A stretch of DNA of 64,000 bases from Wurfbainia villosa (lineage: Eukaryota > Streptophyta > Magnoliopsida > Zingiberales > Zingiberaceae). Of this stretch, positions 55,316 to 64,000 are shown piece after piece (the stretch's first letter is position 1; every line of letters begins with the position of its first letter). Location of the stretch: positions 112,767,040 through 112,831,039 of the forward strand of contig CM045987.1 of NCBI GenBank assembly GCA_025175895.1. The letters are read 5' to 3'. The position numbers and the translations under genes are program-made. The notes beneath the pieces were generated by a model, which made no database searches, was not told the DNA's origin, and saw only the letters and a program-made list of their open reading frames with translations.

Positions 55316-55932
55316 TAGGGTTGTGCAAAAATTCAGTTAAATTGAAAAACTCGATTGAACCGATTGAAATTAGAAGTTTGAAAATATCGATTTATTTTTT
55401 TTGGTTCATTTTTTATTTCGAAGCAAAAATAATTGGTTTAATTGATTAATCGAATTGTAGTGAATCAGTTGATTGATTTGTATAAACAGTCAATTGATTT
55501 TCTTGAACCATAACTTTAAAATTATAAATTCGTGATTCTATCTCGACTCCCGAGTTTTCCGTCCCGAGTACTCCATCTCACATCCCGAGTCTTGAGCACC
55601 CCGAGTACCCCCATCCCCTCCCCACCTCCAAACCCTTAACTCCGTCTCGACCACCCTGAGCACTTTGTCCCGAGTCCCGACTCTCAAGTACCCCAAGTGT
55701 AGAATATTTTTTTAGTCAATTGTCAGACTTGATTGATATGTGTATCGGTCATCAATCGATTGATATCAAAAAATTATTTTTTTAGTTTTTAATCGAATTA
55801 ATCAATTTGTTATTAGTTTAATCAGTTCGGTTTTGTTGTAAATTTCAGTTGGGTTGATTAATTTGAAAAAAAAATAATTTACTCCATTTTGATTTAATCG
55901 ATATTCAATTAATAACCAATTGCACAAGCCTA
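55316..55932. mobile_element. Short non-autonomous hAT-like element
   Basis: 617 bp with 13-bp TIRs TAGGGTTGTGCAA and TAGGCTTGTGCAA (one mismatch) and a perfect 8-bp TSD ACATCAAG at 55308-55315 and 55933-55940. The interior is rich in TCGATTGAA/TTAATCGA words and has a C-rich core of CCCGAGTAC-like repeats at about 55550-55700. No transposase is encoded. Confidence 0.88.
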
Positions 55933-55940
55933 ACATCAAG

Positions 55941-58591
55941 TAGTAGCAAATCAACTATATCCATTGCATTTCAAAATGTACAACTATACTACAAGATTTA
56001 GGAGGCAAAAAAGAGTAAATACTCTAGTTCATTTCTAAGATAGTTTTGGTGGAACTTACCTGTCAAAAGGCTTGGAGTATTATACGATACTTTTTTTTTT
56101 AAATAAAAGATCACTTGTATAAGTGAAAAGTTGAGCCGCTCCAAACAAAAAAAAATCATGAATCATCAAGTATTATCTAAGGCCAACATGGACATGATAG
56201 AGAACCTTATAATACCTAGGGGTGAAGTTTACGTTAGTATGATTATCTAGATTTATATCAATGACTGAATAGTCTAAGACATTACGTTCACTAGGAAGCT
56301 AAGTAAATTTGATCATATATATCACGCAAGATTTAAAGCCACAAGTTATCTTCTTAATACAATAGTTTTTCGTTGGAACTCTTCGAGCTCTTTTAAAACT
56401 ATTGTTAATTTTTATAGATTATGAAAAAAAAACGATTTCTATAACCAATGAAATTGAAGAGAGAAATGAACAATCTAGTTTGCAAGTAGATTATTGTTAA
56501 AATCACTTTTTTTTTATAAGTTGCTTTAATTATGGAGGAAATTAACCACGAGTGATTTTAGTTTGGTCTTGATTGGTTCATGATTAGGATGAGGGCACAC
56601 AAATATAGTAATATGAACTTAAGTATGCCTAGTTGATAATTTATATAGGACTATTTTAAAGGTAAAATAAAATTACACAATTAGAACTAAGCAATTTAGC
56701 CTAATGGGCTACTACCAATTCAATTAGGTTAGAGGCAACTCGATAAGGAAAGCTTGACAACACAAATTGAGTCGATCGATATCAAGTAGCCCAAATAAAA
56801 TTAGCCACAAACAAGGCAATTGTGCAAAGAACAACTAATTAATTAGCTTTGCCCAACTTATTTGTGTGTACCCAACTCACATATGGGATGGCTTCACTTG
56901 GGGTTCCATCTCTTTCTTTGGATTTACGTCCAATAGTCATTTTATAGTATTAGTTGACCACTCATATAAATAGTAATCCCCATAAGGACTTTTCTTCATA
57001 CATCCCTATAATTTTATAGATTTAAATAAAAGGCTCCAACCCTCATGTTTAGGCTCTTAATTTCACCATGCACCTTTATACAAACTACTTGTCATCCATA
57101 ACTCTTAACTCATTTAATTTAAAACTCAAACAACAATCTTCCTTTTGAGTTCTCATCCACTCTTTATTTAATTCTATTTAAAAAGTTTCTCATGTCTCAT
57201 AATGTAAATTACTTCGATTTTACAATGAAGATTAGCGTATCTTAAAAATACGACAAGTAGCTAGGTCAAACAACACCATTTGAAAGAAAGCAAGTTCGTC
57301 TTCATCTTGGAGTGTGTTGTTTGGGTCCAAATGGGAGATAATGACGTGACATGGAGCATGAGGAGGGTGGTCACATGCACGGTCGTCAATTGATGTTGAC
57401 CAAGCATAAGCCTAACCCTTGTGTCCTCTACTCTCCCACCCCAAACTTATCTTCTTCAATTCCCACCCCTATTCATTTGTGGTGTCCCACTTTGGATTTT
57501 TGGAATATAGGCAGTTTATCATCTCCATATTTTTATAATTTGAATGTAATTCTAAATAATCATTCAATTAATTTAATTTGTCAATGAAAATCGACTTTCT
57601 GTCTCTTTCATATGACATGATGAATTGAACACACAGTTGATTATATAGTTGTAAGTTTTAAAATGAAATGGACATCATACCCATCTTAGAGTACTAAATG
57701 GATAATTTTTTATTAAAAAAATTAAGAGAGTGATAAGATTGATGATTTAGTTGTCTAATTCCTATTTTTGTAGCTATTTGCTCTTGTCATAATTTTAAAT
57801 CGTAAATTGTAAATTGTTTGAAGTCTCATGTTGAAGATGTTGGCATGGACATTAATATTCCTCCCCTCCTACTGTCGAGGTCATGTGTTGTCCTTATCCC
57901 ACCCACTAAGAGATTAATGTTTGGCACAGGCTTTGAATGCATTAATGGATGTGCAAAACAAGTACTATAAATGTTATTTTAATTTATTTTTTTCACAATA
58001 AATCATTTAACAAGTGAGAAAGTCAAGTTGATTTTTAAATCAAGAGCCAAGAGCATCCAACCCAAGGAATACAAACTATGGAAATGTAATATTTATGAGT
58101 TTTATAAAACCATGATCACTTGTTTTTTTTTTAAATATAAATTAATGTTAATTATTTAATTTATTTTTTTTATTATTTTGAATTCTAATGGTTAAACCAA
58201 GGCCTAACCATATTAATAACATGCAGGTGGATTTTTTTTTAGCTGGTTGAATTATAAAAAGATATTTTTTAATGGTAACAACTTTCCTACTTTATACCTA
58301 GGTCTTTCTTTCTCTCATTACTTTTTTCTTTCCTTAAGCAAAAAATAATTTGTTTCGTCTCATGCGCTCTTCATTATCGACTCCATAGTAAGATGGAAAA
58401 AGGTAAATTGTGAGGGACATGTTTATCCCACCAAGAATTAGTATGACAGGAGGATAAACACTCTGAAAAACTTTGCAGCAGAAATTAACTTTTATTCCTT
58501 GAGACAATTCTATCATTCATACTAGCTACTTGGCCATCTCGTGGAGACTACTTTCTTCTATTGACTAGCACAAGTTATTTGATGATGTTGT
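55941..58591. other. Non-coding, AT-rich intergenic DNA
   Basis: No gene could be supported. Open stretches at 57351-57587 and 58334-58516 (minus) show no motif, conservation clue or splice context. Confidence 0.5.
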
Positions 58592-60044
58592 TGTTGGTGC
58601 AATCGGTCCAAGTCACGATTGATCAGACTCGGATTTGACTCGAGTAGTGTTTTGATGTTTGACATTGATGTCTGACAATGTGTTGGGGAGATTGTTGGTG
58701 CAATCGACCCAGGTCATGTTTTGATGTTTGACGATGGTTTGACCATTGTCATGGGAGAAGTCTAAGCTTAAGTCTTGGCATGGAAAGTTCAACATAAGTT
58801 GGCAAGGAAAGTTCAAGCATGGGTCTTGGTATGGAAAGTCGAACATGGATTGGCAAGGGAAAGTCGAAGCTTGAGTCTTGGCAATTGGAAAGTCTAAGGG
58901 GAATATTGGTGGCGTAAAGTCCAAGGGTGGAGTCTTGGCAGCATAAGTCCAATAGTTGGCGGCGTAAAGTCCAAGCAAAGTCTTGGCAGCGTAAGCCCAA
59001 TATGCCTTGGTGGTGTAGACCACATTAGCATGACAATAGCTGATGGAAACACCTGAAGGCTAGCGTATGGATGAACAAGTCATGGATGACTTGAAGGGAT
59101 CCGATAGGCGTGAGGCTGACGGAGGTGGCTAGAAGGCTTAGGTACAGGATAAGAGTGGTCTAGCAAGTATGAGGGCATAATACTTGGGTTAAAACCTCAC
59201 ATTTGAGGTGTATTAATCGACTGGGACTATGGTCAATCGATTGATGTAAGTCGACTAGAGATCATTGCGAGGGCCTAGCGATTGAGTCAACATTAGGCGA
59301 TCGTGATGCTTTGATTAGTCGTGATCACGGAGATCGATCGATTGTTGGTCGAGTATTCAAGCCGCGAGAAGATTTCAGTCATTGCTAGGGTTTGTGATCG
59401 GTGATGACTCGATCAGTCGATTGATGGGCATGATCAGTCGACTGATGGTCTATCCATTGGAATTTATCCAACATGGCTCATGCCGTCATGAGACAACGAC
59501 TATAAGAGCAGTCGACTGATGGTCCCAATCAGTCGACTGCTAGGCAAAAATCAGCTCTAGTTGCAGATTTAAAAGGAGCACGAAGGGAGGATTTTTAGCA
59601 GCAGTTACTAGGGCAATTTGAGGCAATTTGCTAGTGCATTTCAGGTTCTCCAAGTGCAGCTCAAGCAACCAAACAAGCAAGCAATCAAAAGCTCTTTGTA
59701 AAGTATTTTTCCTTTACTTGTAGTGTATTTCATACTTGTATTAGCTTGCATTTGTTGTATTACTTTTGTAATCACTGTAAGAGGTTTCTCCACCTCCGAC
59801 TTATTGTCGAGAAGGAGTATTTGTGATTAGTAGTGTGTGTTTGCATCGCTAGGGCTTTTAAAGTCCAATCCGTGGAGTATGAACTATTCGATTCCGAACC
59901 ATATTGTATCTCATGTCTTGTGAATTGTATTTGTGTTTGTTTTTATATTTCTATTATTTCTGCTGCACTAACAAACATCGTAGACAATCAAACAATGCCG
60001 AATCGCTATTCACCCCCCCTCTAGCGAGCACACAAATCCTAACA
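58592..60044 (+). repeat. Element D 5' LTR
   Basis: TGTTGGTGCAATCGG...CTAACA, 1453 bp. A second LTR-start copy lies near 58695 (GGGGAGATTGTTGGTGCAAT). Palindromes are at 59434, 59509 and 59530. TTTAAAAGG near 59568 stands in for the TATA box. Confidence 0.88.
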
Positions 60045-60063
60045 AGTGGTATCAGAGCAAGGT
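60045..60063 (+). promoter_or_regulatory. Element D primer-binding site
   Basis: AGTGGTATCAGAGCAAGG directly after the LTR; it includes the perfect TGGTATCAGAGC. Confidence 0.9.
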
Positions 60064-60109
60064 CGCTCTTCAAGGATTAACAACCAAGAGAGCACCGCTA
60101 GAGGAACAA

Positions 60110-61800
60110 GACAGAGTTTCAAGAAAAATTAAAATGGGACATCAACACACCTCCACCATACGACCAAGAAGATTTTCCATCATGGAGGGCGAGAATGGAG
60201 ACATTCTTGATGATGGACATAGAAGATTGGTTCATCATCATGGAAGGTTTTAAACCCCCTAGGGATAAGAAGGGAAATGTTCTAAAGTTGAAGAAGTGAA
60301 CTCAAGAGCAACGCCTAAAGTTCAAAACCAAAGTCAAGGTAACAAAACTTTTAGAAGATTTGATATCTAATGATGTTTTGTTTAGACTAGGTGAATATCA
60401 AGATGCCAAGGAGCTTTGGAGAAAACTGGTAAAGCTTCATGAAAGATCATCACCGACTTCAAGCGAAGAATAATCATAAGAAGCCGAAGAATGTTCATTG
60501 GCTCAAGAAGAGGAGGAGGCCGACGAAGGAAGTTCATCTTCCTCACAAGAAAGTGAGAATTTGGAGGTTGAGAGGGAGTCGACATCCGAGGAGGAAGAAG
60601 AAGCACAAGAAGCCTCCACCTCTAGGATTGAGGGGGAGGAGGCTAGGTCATCTTCAATACCTGAGCCAACTCAAGAGGAACCATCTACCTCCGATCGAGA
60701 AGATAAAGAACCAATTCTGACCACTATTGACCTAGGTAACTCAAGCACATCAATTCAAAATAAAAATCATATTATGTGTTTTGAGTGTAGGGAATATGGG
60801 CACTATAAGAGCAAGTGCCCTAAGAAAGTCAAGAAAAATCAACCGGCACTGAAACCTTGAGAAAAGACCAAGGAGCCCGATGCCTCAACCATTAAGACCA
60901 AGAAGCATGTGGTATGCTTCAAGTACCAACAACTGGGGCATTATAGGAGTCAATGTCCTAGGAGGAAGAAGAAGGTCTAAGAAGGAGCATCAAATGTAGA
61001 GGGGGCTCTAAGACAAACCCTAAGATACATTTAAATAATATTCATTCTTTAAGTAATAAGAAAAAACATGCTAGAAGTAATCTTTCTATGTTTCATAAAG
61101 AGCATGCTAAAAATAATAAATTTTATTGTTTAGGTGCTAAGAGTTACGATTTTAAAGATAAGGAGAAATTTGGGACTAATGTCCCTAGAAAAATCCTATC
61201 TAGTGAAACCATTACGAAGGTAGAGGACCATTTAGGCATTAACCCTAAGAAGGGTAGGCATATGTCTAGGAAATGGAACAATGCCCAAAGATTAGATCAA
61301 AATTCAAAAATTGGGCAATTAGAACTAGAAAATCAAGTCTTGAGATCAAGAATTGAGAAATTAGAGAAGACCATTTGGAAAATGAAAAATCAAATACAAT
61401 GGTCAAATAGTCAAAATCTAGAGTCTATGAGTCAAAACCTAGGTTTTAGGAAACAAGAACCATCAAAGGGCAAGAAAGGTTTGAGTCACAAGCCTAAGCC
61501 CAAAAAGACCTATCATAATGTTTCATTCGATTATGGAACTCATGTTAGGTCTAGGAAAACCAATGTCAGTAGGGAAGTCATCCCTAAGGTTGACCAAGGT
61601 AGGTGTCTAGTGGCCAAGGTTTCCATGAAACCTAGAAAGACCACTAAGAAGGTTACTAGGGAGGCAATCCTTAAGGTTAACCTAGTCAAGACCACAATGA
61701 CCAAGGCTACCAAGCCTAGGAGGCAATCATTAGGAAAGTTATCCCTAAGGAATACCTAGTAAATCTAAGGAGCTCCAATAGGTATTGGATTCCTAGGAGC
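60110..61800 (+). pseudogene. Element D gag (broken)
   Basis: The N-terminal half-capsid is readable from about 60130 (WDINTPPPYDQEDFPSWRAR, then LGEYQDAKELWRKLVKLHE) with a TGA near 60297 and two stops near 60470. 60498-60860 is open: acidic Ser/Glu linker and intact knuckle CFECREYGHYKSKC. The second knuckle has Tyr for its second Cys (CFKYQQLGHYRSQC). 61088-61759 is open, with a coiled-coil (LENQVLRSRIEKLEKTI) and basic tail. A frame change precedes the final YLVN/SVIDSR-type end. It has the same missing capsid half as A and E. Confidence 0.88.
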
Positions 61801-62449
61801 GTGATCGATTCACGCTAAATGGGTTAGGTTGTGCCAACTTTAAATGGATAGGTAGTTAACCTAACCATGATAAAGGTGGCATTTTAGATCATTTCCAAGG
61901 TTATGGGTATCTTGGAAATAAGTTTGATTTAATATCCTTAAGGATTTTAGGATGTGCCAATATCATTTAAGAAGCTTGATAATTTGATCAAATTAGCACA
62001 ATTAGGTATAGGAGTCATGGTGTGTCATTATGGGTTTTGGCACACTTGGGGGATTAATGCATCAAGAAAATTGTCTTAAGATTTAGATATGACATTTGAG
62101 ATTAGCACTCAAACACTATATACCTTGATGTCACATACTTGTCATGCTTCATGTGTCTTACCATATGGTTGCATGGAAAGTATGTTTATAATGTATTGCA
62201 TCTTACAAAATATTTGATTCACCTTGATTGTGTATTTCAACACTTAGAAAGGGTGAGAAATTAGGAATTAAAACTCTTGGATGTTAATGCTTGTGAAAAT
62301 GGAATAAAATATCAAAATATATTAATAAATATGCAAACACAGGCATAACACTAATATATTCAATATACATGCATAAACACGTTAAAATGGAACGAAATTA
62401 AGTAAAAAAAATCAAAATTCACTTAATTTCAGAATTGAAAATCAGATAT
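61801..62449 (+). other. Element D spacer between gag and ORF2 module
   Basis: AT-rich. The first 250 bp match the post-gag tail of A and E; after about 62050 the sequence is specific to the ORF2-bearing elements. No protease or other coding sequence. Confidence 0.7.
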
Positions 62450-62783
62450 CAGTTGACTGATTCAGAAATTCAGTCGACTGATAACACTGTAGTATGACAC
62501 CGCGAGTTCAACAGTCGAGTGTTGCTTCCAGCACTCGACTAATTGTACATCAATCGACTAATATTACTGTTGCTCGGGGGATGAAGAGGCAATCAATGAG
62601 TGCTCACCAAAGAATGAAAGTGCTAGTCACATCGATCGACCGACGACTCATAACAATGACCGATGATACTCGTAGCTCGCACGTAAGATTCAATAAATCA
62701 GTGCCGAGCATGATCAGTCGACTACCGGTTTTGGAAACCGTTCACTAAATCGCTATCAGTCGACTGACGTCGCGATTTTATAA
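62450..62783 (+). promoter_or_regulatory. Palindrome cluster and TATA-like box ahead of ORF2, element D
   Basis: CAGTCGACTG at 62471 and 62757 with several one-mismatch copies, then TTTTATAA at 62776-62783. The following leader (62790-63060) is C/T-rich with CCTAACCCTA and TTAGGGTTCCGGCG. The arrangement parallels 42668-43350 in B. Confidence 0.55.
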
Positions 62784-63139
62784 TGCCGAACTGCTAGGGC
62801 TTGGCTTCTTCACGCTCCTTCTCGCGCGACTTCTTCTCCGATCACTTCCAAAACCCTCCGACCGTCTGTCTCGTGTCCACGTCGGCGACTCAAAGGCCTT
62901 AGGTTTGGAACCTAACCCTATTTTTCATATTTTGAGTCCTATCACGCTAATGGCTCTTCTCAAGGTTTCCACTCTCTTCCTCCACAAGTTAGGGTTCCGG
63001 CGAGAGCTTCTTTTCGGCGTCCTCTCCAACAATTCGACTACTTAGTCGTTCCTCACAAGCCTCGACTAAAATGTGTGTTTTTGGTGTCATTCCATTGCAT
63101 TGCATTACATTCATCATAATCATGTAGAAAACAATGTAG

Positions 63140-64000
63140 GGGTGAGTCTAGTGAGGCTGGGTCGCTCGTGTACCAACCGATGTCGGTTAGGTACTTGAAT
63201 GAGCGATTCTTTAGAACATACTGTAGAGATGTCATTCAGATTTTATGGCATTACCAGTTGATGAAGGTCGTCTTCTGTACGCATTCCATAAATGATGATC
63301 TTCTCGAAGAGTTTTACCTCAACTTGAGGAAAGTCGATGATAGCCCAAAGTACACCACTCGGATTGCAAAACGCGACCTGGAGTTCACTCCTGCGATTTT
63401 GCAGGAGTTCCTGGAGTGTCGGCCATCCGATGACTCTTTTGTCTTTTACCCTACTTTTGAAGCCTCTCTTCCTGCTCCATTTGATCATATATCATTAGAG
63501 TCCATACATGAGCACTTCTTTCTTCGTCCTCATCCACTAACTCAAAACCTATTTCCAATCAATGACTTATCTGCACCTGACAATGTTTTTTACAAAGTCA
63601 TTGTTGGGTGTATTTTTCGGTGTATTTTTCCAATAGTGACTCAGGGTCAGGCCAAGATCTGGCCTCCCCATCTTTTCCTTATGTATGCCATGCATCATCT
63701 TTTGGATATAAACATTGCATTGAACATATTTCATTGCATTGTCCATTTTGTGACTCCTATATAAGGGAAGGTGCATGTGCCTTTTGGACACATTATCACC
63801 ATATGGTTAGAGTCCATCAGCATCAACATAGCCAGGGGATCATTGAGGCCTTTATCAGACGCATACGATCGCATCACGGTGCGAAACTTTACACTAGCTG
63901 GGATGCGGACTGGACCTAGACAGATGGAGCAGGTGGCTCGGTCTCAACCCATGGAGCATGAGGAGCCAACTATAAAGCCTGGAGAGCCCGCGGCAAAGCA
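63140..64000 (+). pseudogene. Element D ORF2: putative plant transposon protein (partial)
   Basis: 63168-63764 is open: VRYLNERFFRTYCRDVIQI, TRIAKRDLEFTPAILQEFLE, then LFPINDLSAPDNVFYKVIVG and LFLMYAMHHLLDINIAL. It matches B ORF2 along its length. A short in-frame duplication (GTATTTTTCGGTGTATTTTT) lies near 63610. A TAA at about 63762 interrupts before GKVHVPFGHIITIWLESI. The downstream acidic part continues to the window edge. Function is unknown; family resemblance is to PF20167-type proteins. Confidence 0.7.

Larger units (their letters stand above)
58592..64000 (+). mobile_element. Element D: pol-less element with gag and ORF2 (runs off window)
   Basis: 5' LTR 58592-60044, primer-binding site, broken gag, short spacer, internal palindrome cluster and ORF2, cut by the window end. 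It shows the full left-to-right order LTR-gag-ORF2 that B has lost on its left. The gag and ORF2 are homologous to those of A/E and B respectively. No protease or RT lies between them. Confidence 0.85.

Noticed and set aside
57351..57587. 78-codon open stretch starting MEHEEGGHMHGRQLML
   Set aside because: No recognisable domain, AT-rich surroundings and no splice or promoter evidence.

Overview
This window is intergenic, transposon-dense DNA from a flowering plant with a repeat-rich nuclear genome. Almost everything recognisable is a plant retroelement: Ty1/copia elements (several Sirevirus-like), RTE-type LINEs, and small hAT-like and Mutator-like DNA elements. The only host gene recognised is the 3' end of a TOM1/TOM3-like (tobamovirus multiplication) membrane-protein gene. 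I cannot fix the species.

Layout. 1-4735: decayed minus-strand copia (G), cut at 557-1841 by an isolated LTR (I). 4735-5737: plus-strand copia RT/RNase H fragment (H). 6406-7809: 5'-truncated RTE LINE with target-site duplication (TSD). 8746-9400: two degenerate minisatellites. 10590-10745: second LINE scrap. 11190-20771: complete minus-strand copia (F) with TSD CTCTA, nearly open pol, a dimeric GC-rich insertion in its 3' LTR and a hAT-like insertion in gag. 21369-23131: last four exons of the TOM1-like gene, with a one-base frameshift. 23604-30392: element A (two LTRs, gag only). 32086-40589: element C, a full-length but stop-ridden Sirevirus-type copia with TSD TTTTA. 41396-42591: 5' end of a short-LTR copia (J). 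42592-54182: 5'-truncated element B, carrying a putative plant-transposon ORF2, into which element E (46160-52507; two LTRs, intact 522-codon gag, no pol) has inserted. 54471-54791: foldback element with 9-bp TSD. 55316-55932: short hAT-like element with 8-bp TSD. 58592-64000: element D (5' LTR, gag, ORF2), running off the window.

How the parts relate. A, B, D and E are one pol-less family. They share LTRs rich in the palindrome CAGTCGACTG upstream of a TATA-like box, a tRNA-Met-type primer-binding site, a gag with two CCHC knuckles but without the second half of the usual capsid, and a non-coding tail with GGGGGAG tracts and hairpins. D and B also carry a module of about 2 kb: a second CAGTCGACTG cluster, a TTTATAA box, a C/T-rich leader with AAACCCTAA-like motifs, and an ORF resembling the PF20167-type putative plant transposon protein. 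A and E lack that module. Supply of enzymes in trans by an autonomous Sirevirus is inferred; the autonomous-type element present (C) has different LTRs and is dead.

Only E gag and much of F pol remain open over long stretches. All assignments come from reading motifs by eye; no database search was possible.
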